Positions 1 to 11,308 of a stretch of DNA of 64,000 nt are shown here, piece by piece (the stretch's first letter is position 1; the number at the start of each line of letters is the position of its first letter). The DNA is from Fratercula arctica (taxonomy: Eukaryota > Chordata > Aves > Charadriiformes > Alcidae). The notes under the pieces were generated by a model. That model saw only the letters and a program-made list of their open reading frames with translations. It searched no databases and was not told the DNA's origin. A program made the position numbers and the translations under genes. Location of the stretch: assembly GCA_947846985.1 (NCBI GenBank), contig CANTUZ010000001.1, positions 71,441,521 to 71,505,520 on the forward strand. Direction: 5' to 3'.

Positions 1-572
1 GTGAAAGGATGCGGTGTCACTTCTTGGATAATATCATTACCTATGTGATTACGTATTAATCACCTCACAGATTCAGAAGGAGTTTTCTAGCAGTGACACT
101 AAACACTTTCTTCGTTTCGACAAGAAAACGTGATTATGTACCAGAACTTCTACTTTGGCTATTGACCATCTTCCCCACAGGGCCTGACTCTCTCCGTGTT
201 TTGGTTGTTCGTTACAAAACACATGGTTTGTGAGGTTTACCGCCCCCGCTGACTGAACAACTGGGGTTTATGCTCAAATGCCAGTAACTGGCCTCAAGGT
301 TCGGAAGGACAGTGCTGACATAACGTCTGCTTCCAGCTCAGGGCCTCATTCACTCAGTGAAGCCTGTGAAACTGAACTCTGCATTGGTGCTCTGAGCCCA
401 AGCCAGCAGAGAGAAGGGGGGGTTTACAGAACTAACTTCGCGAGACTCAGCTGGCTTGATCCTCTTCTCAGACGTACTTTTTGCCTCACATGTTAGGCAT
501 TCTTCAAAAAGCTGTCCTGCTGCTGGATGCAGGAGGACACTGCAGTGTGTCTTCCAGTACGTGATGAGTTTT
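1..572. other. Non-coding flank, nothing recognised
   Basis: No open frame with coding character, RNA gene or repeat could be recognised before the first CR1 fragment. Confidence 0.5.
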
Positions 573-989
573 GACAGGCTGAGAGAGTTGGGCTTGTTCA
601 GCCTGGAGAAGAGAAGGCTTCGGGGGAGACCTTATAGCTGCCGTATAGCAGCCTTCCAGTACTTAAAGGAGGCCTACAGGAGAGATGGGGAGGGACTCTT
701 TATCAGGGAGTGGAGCAATAGGACAAGGGGTAATGTTTTTAACCGAAAGAGTGTAGATTTAGATTAGATGTTATGAAGAAATTCTTTACCATGAGGGTGA
801 TGAGGCACTGGAACAGGTTGCCCAGAGAAGCTGTGGATGCCCCATCCCTGGAAGTGTTCAAGGCCAGGCTGGATGGGGCTTTGAGCAGCCTGGTCTAGTG
901 GGAGGTGTCCCTGCCCATGGCAGGGGGGTTGGAACTAGATGATCTTTAATTTCCCTTCCAACCCAAACCATCTAGTGATTCTATGATTT
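573..989 (+). repeat. CR1 LINE 3' fragment
   Basis: A 5'-truncated CR1 non-LTR retrotransposon in sense orientation. It keeps the end of the reverse-transcriptase ORF (a frame reading [17 protein letters not shown]) followed by the 3' UTR. It ends in the CR1 hallmark, degenerate copies of an ATTCTATGA-type octamer. The coding frame is broken and a short duplicated stretch sits around the 'LIAAFQYLK' region. It is a dead copy. Confidence 0.9.
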
Positions 990-3092
990 CAGTCTATCAT
1001 GGGCTCAGGATTTCATTTCATGATGGACTAAGAAAAGGCTCTGAAAACTCCTGTTGCAGTTAACTCCTGTTTTTCTGGTGTACTTGTGAGATGTTACTGC
1101 TGCATCATCTGTCTTTTTTTTCTTTATTTCTCAGAGACTACTGATTATTAACCTGAAAACTGACAAGACAGCTTGTCATGGAGCTAAAGGGAGCTTCAAC
1201 TTGACAGACTAACTCTGGAGAAATGGAAAGCAGCAGGAGAAGGATATCTGTGTGAAATTCTTTCTTTGTCAGAAGATTGTCAAAGTACATGTTATAAAAA
1301 AGTACAATTTATGGACTCAATGACTGTGATTTTTTCCCAGTTTTGTTTCTTTCTTTCCATTTTAAAGAAAATACATCAAAATTATGTATAATTGTAATGG
1401 TCATTTATCCATGGTGTTATTGGCTAAACGGTATTTCTCTAACTCACAGGCACCTAATGAATACAATAAAATGGACCTTTTTAAATACCACAGGATGGTA
1501 TGAGAGCCAGTTTCATTATATGTAAGTAAAGGCAAATAACAAGACAGGCAGTGTCACAAAACACAGAAAAAGGGGAAGGCTGTCTCCCCATTTTCTCTCC
1601 TGAAAATAGTCTAAGACAGACAGACATGCATTACAACTAACCTACTGAAGACAAAGATTTTCTAAAATGCATTGTTTAAAAAAAAAGATCGATAGAAAAT
1701 ATTTTGAGACATATTGCCTCAGTTTACCAGCCATTTTCTAGCAGCCGTAGGTTTTTTAAAGCCCAGATATTCACTCTGAATTGGCATTGGAGAGATTGTA
1801 TTTTGTGTGTTATGCTCTGAAGGAAGAAAGGGATACTGCAAAACTGGAATGGGAAAGCTCTTAGAAGCAAATCTTTTCAGGGGAAGCCAAAAGAATGTGG
1901 GCTCTTCATCATATCCCTTGGGTTGGTGCAGAATGTTCCTGCAGCATCTGCTTTGCCGATTGGCAAGAGGATAAAACATTTCATCTTGGCAAGGTCTTTT
2001 CACCAGAGGTTCCTAGTGAGGAAAGGCCCTGTCTGCAGGACACATGGACTGATATTGTAGTTATTTGTAGAAATACATATGGAAAATTCAGAGGAAAATT
2101 TTCTCAGTTCTTCAACTCAGCAGAGAACTGATCTGAAAAGTGGATGGAATAAGAATGAATTAAAACATTATTGGACTGCACTGATACTCAGGGACTTGAG
2201 CTGCTTGCCACTCCTGAGGGGCCATTGCTAGCCCCATGTTCCTCATGTCTCTGCTGGATGAGACTGAGAATTCTTTTCCTGGAAGTGCTTGGTTTTGAGG
2301 TGGACTGCTGGGAAACCCTGCATGCAACAGAAAGCTCTGATGCCAGCCAGATTTAGTAGGGAGCAGGTGACTGATACTACCTTCCTGGTGACAGCTGGAT
2401 GCCTGATCCTGTCTTCTTCTCGATCTACTATACCTGTGTTCAGTCATTTGTGTATCCTTTTGGAAGTTAATCTTATTACCGATGATATGCATGAACGCAC
2501 GTGAACTGTTTTTCTTAATTTTACTAACCTGGCTGTTTAACTCTCAGATATATTGTGTTTTATTTTTCTCTTATGCAGCAAGTTCATTTCTTCATCTCCT
2601 TTTTAAACAGCAATATGAGTGCTCAAATTTTCCTGCCTCTTATCTCTTCTACTACCAGATCTGCTACTATTTAACTGAACTTCTACACTTCAATTATAGA
2701 CATAGAACAGAATTTATTTTCCATCCTGTATACCCACTACACCAGTGCAAGCTGGTGGAGTGATGCTTTACAACTTTGTTGCCTAATCTGATTCTGTTAA
2801 CTTCTTTTTCTGCCCAGCTAAATTTATAAAGTCAATCTTATTGAAATTTAATCCCTGCCTCAAATTGGCTGGAACAGTATAAATTCCAAGTCAGAAAGTA
2901 TCAAGGAGTTTTTCTGCTGGTCCTGTGTGGTCTAGGGAGGCAGAGGGCAGGCAACACATATGAGATTGCAGAAGAAGCATGGCTGAAGGCAATAACTCTG
3001 AGTGGAGCAAAGAGACTTAAAATGTTGATGACAGGGCAAAGAAAGGAAGGAGGGACGACTTAGCAGAGTGGTAGAAATGAGTTGCCTCTATG
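990..3092. other. Non-coding AT-rich DNA
   Basis: No exon with matched splice sites, RNA gene or known repeat seen. The short open frames on both strands resemble no family I know and overlap one another. Confidence 0.5.
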
Positions 3093-3585
3093 AATCATAG
3101 AATCATAGCATGTGTTGGGTTGGAAGGGACCTTTAAAGGTCATCTAGTCCAAACCCCCTGCAGTAAGCAGGGACTAGATCAGGTTGCTCAGCGCCTCATC
3201 AAGCCTGGCCTTGAATGTCTCCAGGGATGGGGCCTCCACCACCTCTCTGGGCAACCTGTTCCAGTGTCTCACCACCCTCATTGTAAAGGAACTTCTTCCT
3301 AATGTCTAATCTAAACCTACCCTGCTCTAGTTTAAAGCCATTGCCCCTTGTCCTGTTGCTACATGCCCTTGCAAACAGCCCCTCCCCAGCTTTCTTATAG
3401 GCCCCCTTCAGATACTGGCAGGCTGCTATAAGGTCTCCCCGGAGCCTTCTCTTCTCCAGGCTGAACAACCCCAACTCGCTCAGCCTGTCCTCATAGCAGA
3501 GGTGCTCCAGCCCTCTGATCATCTTCGTGGCCCTCCTCTGGACCTGCTCCAACAGGTCCATGTCCCGCTTGTGCTGAAGGAACAT
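3093..3585 (-). repeat. CR1 LINE 3' fragment
   Basis: Antisense CR1 copy. The octamer tail (ATCATAGAATCATAG) lies at the low-coordinate end. The reverse strand keeps an open frame with the terminal reverse-transcriptase motif [20 protein letters not shown] and then the 3' UTR. It is 5' truncated near 3585, just after the '[15 protein letters not shown]' region. Confidence 0.9.
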
Positions 3586-6500
3586 CCTTCTTAACTGATG
3601 TCTCCAAAGGGTACTTAAGGGTTAGAGGGTTAGAGCCACAGAGGCATTTGATTTCCACGGGAGTTCAATGCCCACGTATCTGATCGTGTAGACAGACCTG
3701 AGTGATTTGCCACAGGTCGCAAGAATTTTCTCACAGAGGAAGAAACTAAAGCCATTTCTCTAGGGAGCAAAATGTGCACCTAACCACCTATGCTCAGTAG
3801 CTGAAGCATTATTCCTAACAGCTAATAGACATTACTAGAGCTATTCTCGTAATATTTCTAAAGTGGCAAATGATTCTCACTTGAAAAACAGTCACTGAGG
3901 CACAGAAAGACTTGTGAAAAAGCGGAGAGCCAGAATTCAGATCTTCGGTGGTCCAACCGGTGCCTTACTCAAAAGTCTCTTCTTCTTCCAAGGCATCTAG
4001 GAAGAAAATCCTGAGTGGCAGCAGGCACCAGCAGCAGAGGCCTAGTGTTTAATAAAACAAATTTCCAGATAGAGAGGCACCATTTAAGTATTACTTAAAT
4101 ATTAGTACCTTCCTGGCTTCAAAATAAACTAGGAAAGTCTTAAAGTGGGTATTGGCAACTATGTTCTAATTTTATTAAAGTGAAGATAAAAATAAATATA
4201 TAGTGAAGTCAGACTAAAAATATAGAAAATAGAATTCTTGGCACAATAACGAAACAAGAAAACATGAAAGAGAGAAGTAGACGGCACAGCTGAACAGGGT
4301 CTTGAGGGTAAGTATGAGAAGTTCATGACACAAAAGATGAAAGAAAACAAGAGGAAGAATCTGGAGAGTGGACTGACAGCTGAGGAATTTCACTTGTGAG
4401 TTGTAAATAAGCTGGAAAAGAATAAAATGAGAAAGCAAGCTATGAGAGAGAGGACTGTGTTTAATAACCAGCTAGCTGAAGACCAAGGCGTGAAAGACTG
4501 TAACATAAGGGGCTGCTTTTTTCTTGATTTTTTCCCTCTCTTTTATATTTTGAGGTGCTGGAACTCCAGATTTTCCTTTTCTTATTAATTATCATTTCCA
4601 GCTGCAAACTATCACTGGTGCTTTGCTTAATTGCAGACAGAGTGGAACAAAATGGATATTTAATTTGCATATAAAACTACAGGATACTTTGTCGAGATTA
4701 GACATAGTAATTCATGGTTGTGTTTTCAAGAGGTGTCTGTCAGAGACCAATAATTTTAGGTGACCGAGTTAAATCATCAGTAGTGCCCTACTGAACATAA
4801 CTATTAGGATGGATGATGTCTTGCAGCTGTCAGCGTGCTGAACCTACGTGTCGATGGCTCTCAGAGGACTGGTTTGATGATTGTACAAATACAGCACAAG
4901 CTAAACTTGAAAAGATAATGCATGGAAAATAGGAAAACGTTGGAAAGAAGGAATATTTGTTCCCTGAATAAGCGTGTTTTCACTTATATCTAACAATTCA
5001 GAAAATGGAAAAGTGGAAAGGTATTTCTTTTTTCCTGTCATCTTCACTACCTAGGCAACTGGCCAAACTAGTAGGTTGAAACCTGCTAGTAAATAGGTTT
5101 GAATAAGAACATGATTAATACATAGGAATAAATATGAGAACTGGAAAATGTTGCCAAATTTAACTACAGGACTCGGGATGGTTTTCTGCCTCTTAATGCC
5201 TACTACTTTGACAATGACTGACAACAGTAAACAGCCATTAAACCTTTTTGTCAGTTTGCTGTGTGTACTTCACACTATTAGCCACATATGGTTAGAACTT
5301 CAGTGGTTCCATATCAGCACTTCTCTTTGTTTTGTCTGGGTAGCTCTACATTTTAAATGTGTTTGTTGAATCTCTTTGGGGGATTATTTAGCAGGATTAA
5401 ATCTGTCAGCTTTGCAACTAGTTACATTTCATTTAGGATATAATTTAAAATATAATTACGAGCCACATCACTGAGGCTGCCTTTGAAGAGGTATGGTCCC
5501 GACACCACTGTTTGGAACAGTCACCGATATTTAGAAAAGCATTAGATTTAGCAAACCAGATTTTCATTTGGGTAAACTTATGCCAACTAAAAGCCTGTAC
5601 CAGCATTTTTAGTGAATTAGCTGAACATTGTGGTGCTTAGGAGCTGTACAAAGCCCTCACCAGCACCTGTGCCTCAGAAGCAAATGGTGCTCAAGGACCA
5701 GAAGGAGCAGTCGGTTCAGCAGGTCCCTACCCTACACTGACGACACCACACCAGAGCATTGAGCACGCTGGAGACATTTTAGTCCCCTCTCATCTGTTGT
5801 ATGTCCCCAGCACACACTGTGTACGTATGGTGGAAAAGGGCTCTCTTGGTTGACTTGACGTGTAATGGGGGCATGTATAATGAGCCATCATAAACTTGCA
5901 GCAAGTTTAAACCTTCTGCTACCCTTTTCGGGTGGGTTTCAATGCCTGAATGATTGGGAGCTTAATCAAGTCTCTCTCCTCTGTGATTATAATAAATAGG
6001 AATAGTTGACATGGAATTTGTGACTGGAGGACCTCCAGCTCTTTTTTTGCAACGAGGAACATCCAGCTGGAAGCAGGAGCTGGCTCGGCACAGCTACATT
6101 GTAAGGGGCGGCAAGGGGGTGGTGGTGATGGGGAACCAGTGGTTGTGATGTGGTATCAGTAACAGCTCTGTCGTTCCAGGTGATGCCCTGTTTGAAGGGA
6201 GGAACATGCAGCATCTCCCAGTGAACGCAAGTTCTTGAAGAGGACAAGAGGGCTTCACACGAATTTGAAGAGTGGGTACTGTTTTCCCTGGTACTACTAC
6301 AAATTCTATTTTTCCAGATTTTTTTTAAAAAGTATTTGCTATGCAAAAGCTTTTAGTGCGGAAAGGGCTGTTTTAATGCAACAGGAAAGCTGAGAATGAG
6401 GTGGCACACTTAATGGAGAACACTTAATATTGCTTATGTTTTTGTATATATTTTAACAACCTACATAAAATAAAGAATATTGGGCTTTAATTAGGGCTTC

Positions 6501-7927
6501 TACCCCTCTACAGTACTGTAAGCGTAGGCTTAGCATTTCTACAGAGAATGTTGACTCCAGGAAGAACCTAGGAAATAAAAAGGAAAACAATCAGTGCAGG
6601 CTGTATATTTATACTCTGAAAAATCAACTACCTTTTCTAACATTTATATAATTCAGCTTCACATAAAAATTGAGACATAATTCTGTATTCTTTTAAAAAG
6701 TTGTTATATTGCTGATGCATTTTGTCTTTGAGTAGAAAATAGCATTTTTTAGCAAACATGTTATGGTAAATACGTAGATAAATTCAGTTAACTTTTTTTT
6801 TTTCCTTTATGAAACATTTTTTCTCCCAGAGAGTTAATTCTACGATATAAAAGATTTGTAGATACTTAGCTTTTATTAGGGAGGTAAATTGAGGTATTGT
6901 GAAGATGCATCATAACTTTAATTTCTCTAAATTTTCTAATACCAATACCACTGAATACCATGACAGACTCTGGAAAGTGATGCATCCTACATGTGGACAC
7001 TCATTTTTGTTGATTCAGCCTGGTTCCCTTATTGTCCAGATCCGGGACCTTTTGGTCCTTTTGGATTTTTCCTGGATTCCCTTCCCAGGTTTCCCTCATG
7101 TAACAACCAGAACATGGGGGCAAGGTGTACAACTAGACCTTGTTGTAGCAGAAAGCCAGGACCTGCAAAGGGTGCGTACCTACGTGTAGCGCCTGGAAAG
7201 TGAAACGAGATCTTGAGACTTTTGAGGGACAACAGCAACCTGGCACTTGGTGTACAGCCTGGTCAGCTAGCTCCCGTACTAGTGCTTCCAGGACACTGCC
7301 TGGAGTTCTCTAGGGGAGGAAAATAGCTGGAAGGGAGGAGAAAAAGCATGGGTCTTCAAACACTTTCTGCCTTCCCAGGCTTTTCTGTTTTGATCCCCCA
7401 AAAAACAGTTACTTGGAAGACTGATGTGATCACTGCGTGAGACCTTGAGTTTCTGATGGGGTTTTAAGAAGTTTAGACATAGCCTTTTCCTGTCATTAGT
7501 GCTTGTTGTGTGATGTGGTTTGTCTTTCTTATGTAAAATAATTCTTAGACATGGGGGAGCAGTGAATAACTCTGCCTTTCCATAAACCCAAGCACTTAAA
7601 TGCATTTCTAGTGTTATTTTGTGTTCAATTTAGCTGAATTGATGCTGTGCAGCAAAGTGTAGTGGCCTCTCAGTTATGAATGATAGGGCTTCTGACTCTT
7701 TTTCCAGCTGAAGAGTCACTTGATGGAGCTTTCATATGTGGTCTTTGTTTCCAGCTTTTCTGGACCTTGCGAAAAGCAGAATCAGAACTGAACAGGTGAA
7801 GTTCAAGGGAGTGTGACAGCCTTCAGGGAGCTTCAGAAGGCCAAGGTGAGGGAAGCAGGCTGCCTGGTGCAGGCTCAGCGTCAGTGTGAAGGTGAGCTCC
7901 CTCCAGGAGGTCAAGGAGAGAGGGCCA
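3586..7927. other. Non-coding DNA, no gene recognised
   Basis: Mostly AT-rich unique sequence. A 70-codon plus-strand frame at 6991-7203 and its antisense look proline/glycine-rich but lack splice sites or family resemblance. I see no gene here. Confidence 0.45.
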
Positions 7928-8785
7928 AATCATAGAATGAATCATAGAATGGTTACAGTTGGAAGGGACCTTAAAAGATCATCTAGTTCCAACCCCCCTG
8001 CCATGGGCAGGGACACCTCCCACTAGACCAGGCTGCTCAAAGCCCCATCCAGCCTGGCCTTGGACACTTCCAAGGATGGGGCATCCACAACTTCCCTGGG
8101 CAACCTGTTTGAGTGTCTCATCACCCTCAGAGTAAGGAATTTCTTCCTAATATCTAATCTAAATCTACTCTCTTTCAGTTTAAAACTATTACCCTTTGTC
8201 CTATCACTACACTCCCTGATAAAGAGTCCCTCTCCACCTTTTCTGTAGGCCCTCTTTAGGCCGCTACAAGGTCTCCCCAGAGCCTTCTCTTCTCCAGGCT
8301 GAACAACCCCAACTCTCTCAGCCTGTCCTCATAGCATAGGTGCTCCAGCCCTCTGATCATCTTCCTGGCCCTCCTCTGAACCCACTCCAACAAGTCCATG
8401 TTCTTCTTGTGCTGAGGGCTCCAGAGCTGAACGCAGTACTCCAGGTGGGGTCTCACCAGAGTAGAGGGGCAGATGTCGTTGGCTTTCTGGGCTGCAAGTG
8501 CATTTTGTCGGCTCATGTTGAGCTTCTCATCCACCACCAACCCCAAGTCCTTCTCCTCAGGGCTGCTCTCAATCTGTAGTCTGCCCAACCTGTCTTTGTG
8601 CTTGGGATTGCCGCGACCCACACACAGAACCTTGCACTTGGCCTGGCTGAACTTCATGAGGCTTTCCACCTCTCAAGCCTGCCCAGGTCCCTCTGGATGG
8701 CATCCCTTCCCTCCAGTGTGTCAACCGCTCCACACAGCTTGGCATCGTCGGCAAACTTGCTGAGGGTGCACTCAGTCCCACTGTA
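7928..8785 (-). repeat. CR1 LINE, longest copy in the window
   Basis: An antisense CR1 of about 860 bp, the longest here. Reading the reverse strand from the high-coordinate end, the frame gives the reverse-transcriptase thumb region ([17 protein letters not shown], then a segment near [15 protein letters not shown]), the [17 protein letters not shown] block, [15 protein letters not shown], the 3' UTR and the octamer tail at 7929. Frameshifts break the ORF. Its 5' truncation point lies about 30 bp from the CpG island. Confidence 0.92.
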
Positions 8786-8814
8786 GCAAAGAAGAAACCT
8801 ATTCATCGGTGCAC

Positions 8815-9960
8815 CGAGGAGAAACCCCTCCTCATCAAGAAGGCGTCGGTCCCTCCAGTGCTGCGGCCGGCTGCGGGGCACCGTCTCCTCATCGACGTGC
8901 CGGGACGGCGGGGCAGAGACGCGGCGCCTCCCGGGGAGACCCGCTCCCTGACGGCTGCCGGGAGGGGGGACACGGCCCCCCACCGCCTTCCTGACGAGGC
9001 CCCGCTTCCCCGCCCGCCCCAACCCGCTCCCGCCGCCCTCAAGGGACGGTCCCGGTGGGGGGGATGCTGCGGCGGGCAGCATCATCGGCAGAGCAGCCGA
9101 TGAAGGCGGGGAGCCTCCATCGAAGGCGCAGGGGGCGGCGTGTGGGTGGGCGCGGAGGCAGGGGAGGGCGGCGGGGAACCGTCTTCCTCTGGCGGCCCGG
9201 CCCCTCTGGGGACGCGGCGGAGCCTCCCCGCTCCGCCCGGCCTCTCCCCGCGGGGCGGAGGCACCGGCGGCAGCGGTGAAGCGCGGCCGGGAGCGGGATG
9301 GCGCCGGCGACGGGACGCCGCCTGGCCGTGAGTGAGGGAGGCTGCGGCGGGCTGCGCGGCGGCTCCCGCCCCGCGACCCCCCACCTCCCGGCCGGGAGGG
9401 GATGAGCGCCTGCTCGGGCGCAGCTCCGCCCCGCCGGTAGCCGGTGCCGCGGGGCCGGGGGCAGCCGCCTCGCAGGGCCGCGTCGCTTTTCGTGTCCGCG
9501 GTCCCGTCCCGTCCCGGCGGCGGGTTCCCAACTTTCCTCGGCGTGGCAAGAAACGTGCCCGGGGCGCCGCCGAGCTGCTTTGACGTCTTGATCCTCTCCG
9601 AGAACTTAACAGGATCGCAAAGCCCTTGAAGCGGCTTTTCCCGGCCAGCCGGGTTTAGGCGTGCGGGATTCGGCTGTAATCCGCCCGTGCGGAGGGGAGC
9701 GGAGCGGAGCGGAGGGGCGGCCGCGGTGGGCCCTGCCCCGCCGCCCCCGCCGGGCCGGGCCGGGCCGGGCCGCCCCGCCGGGGAGAGGGCTACCGCTGCG
9801 GGGGTCCGGACCGACACGGGCTCGGGGAAGGGCAGCGCTGGCTTAAGGATAACGGCCCCGAAGCGCCTGCATTCAGGCAGGCAGACACAGACGGTCAGAC
9901 AGAGAGTTTCTGAATTGGGAAACAGCGGGGGAAAGCGTGGACAGGTGAGTCTGGAAGAGG
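8815..9960 (+). promoter_or_regulatory. CpG island, candidate CNGA3 promoter
   Basis: About 1.1 kb of very GC- and CpG-dense DNA in an AT-rich neighbourhood, which is the usual signature of a vertebrate promoter. Visible elements are GC boxes (9252-9260 and 9711-9720), tandem GGAGC units near 9696-9712, a GGGCC repeat at 9751-9770, a CRE-like TGACGTCT at 9581-9588 and a TAATCC core (OTX/CRX type) at 9677-9682. The island ends in a consensus donor CAG|GTGAGT with the exon ending at 9944. The next credible acceptor on this strand is the one before the CNGA3 start exon at 18204. I infer an untranslated first exon of CNGA3. An unannotated gene or a divergent transcript is also possible. Confidence 0.6.
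9298..9327 (+). other. Possible short first coding exon in the CpG island
   Basis: An ATG in strong context (G at -3, G at +4) opens a ten-codon frame ([10 protein letters not shown]) that ends exactly at a consensus donor GTGAGT starting at 9328. The frame and donor are visible. That it is used is a guess, because GC-rich DNA gives such arrangements by chance and no partner exon was found before CNGA3. Confidence 0.15.
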
Positions 9961-11264
9961 AGGCAGAAAGCCTCCCCGTCTCTGTTGTGCTTGGGAGAGT
10001 GGGGTCATGTCCTGCACCTGACTGCCTTAACTCAAAAGCTTGAAGCAGAAATGTAACTTACAACCTATTTTTTTTTTTTTTAAAGAAAAATACTAATTTG
10101 ATTAATTGGCACAAAAATCCCTGTATCTACAATTAAATAGGATTCAGGACACGAATCTGTACAGAAGCTGGGCTGGAGGGAATTACCTGTTGACTCCTGT
10201 TGATTGAGGCTTCGCTTGGCCAGTTTGGTCCATGTGTCTCTAACTTCTCTGCTGTCCGGTGCCTGCGGTATGAGCATGATGTTGTCAGACCGTTAAAGAA
10301 AATGCTAGCGAATACTACAAGCACAGTGAAAGGAAGTCACTTTCCTGGGATCCCTAGTGCTCCCACTAAATTGCCCTTGTTTTTAGTGATATGACATCTT
10401 TTGCAAAACTCGTGTAGTGTAAACCAGGCCATAGTGTGGCTAAGAATGTGCAAGACACAATAATGACTATAATCAGTGTCTTTCTCTAATGCATGGTCCA
10501 CTCGCTTGCTAAGAGGAAAAAGCCAAAAGAGGACAAGGAAAAATGACATGGAATGTTACTTTAAATGTCTGAAGAAATGATATTAAATGTAAATGTTGGT
10601 ATGGTTTAGTAGTGGACACTTTTTACTGTATTTTATTTTCCAGATTCAGAGTTGTTACTTTCAAGGAAAGTAGTAAGAGGATTGTTGTATTTAAAATCTC
10701 TAATTTTCATTGTTACAACTGAGTAAATTGTAATTTCAGATGCTACAGCTTGTGAAATAGCGTAACTTTGTCTTCAGTGGGCACAGTTGTTTTTTTTCCC
10801 TGTAATATTTTTTCTGTCATTTTCTTTGAGTATGCATGCTAAACCACCACCTGATCAGATGATAATGGGACTGTCAGGATGTCTAATCAGCAAGGGTAAT
10901 CATGGTAAACAAGCAGTGAATGACTTGAGGGAAGAGCACATCAGCTTGAAAAATTATACCCCATCCTTCCATGTCAGCATCTCTCAGCTCAGCCTTCTGT
11001 GTACCTCTGCGCATCCCAGCCTTTGTCATCCAATTTGCACCCAAGGCTCTGTCATTTCGGTTCAGCACGTTATCCTCCGGCCTTCTCCAACGTTGCCATC
11101 TCTTTTCATTAGCATCTCTTAAATCCTATTCTGTCGACTGCCTTGTTACTGCACGTGAAGCGTGACACAAATTACCTCTCATTTCTTCCTTCCCTAGACA
11201 AATGGGATGGCTACGATAGTTCACATAAAGTGGGCAGGGGGGGAATTTGAGTGGGTAACATTTG

Positions 11265-11308
11265 CATGTATGCACGTGCACACATGCAAACATATATATA
11301 TATATATG
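11265..11308. repeat. Alternating purine-pyrimidine tract with (TA)n
   Basis: A TG/CA-alternating segment runs into a (TA)8-like run at 11292-11308. It is a simple-sequence tract with some potential for Z-DNA or cruciform structure. Confidence 0.7.

Noticed and set aside
7029..7238. Glycine/proline frames on both strands (GPKGPG-like)
   Set aside because: Too short and isolated for collagen; created by a local repeat of 'ggaccttttggtcc' type words.
9082..9549. Arg/Pro/Ala-rich frames in the CpG island
   Set aside because: All frames of both strands are long there simply because TAA/TGA/TAG are rare in this GC-rich DNA.
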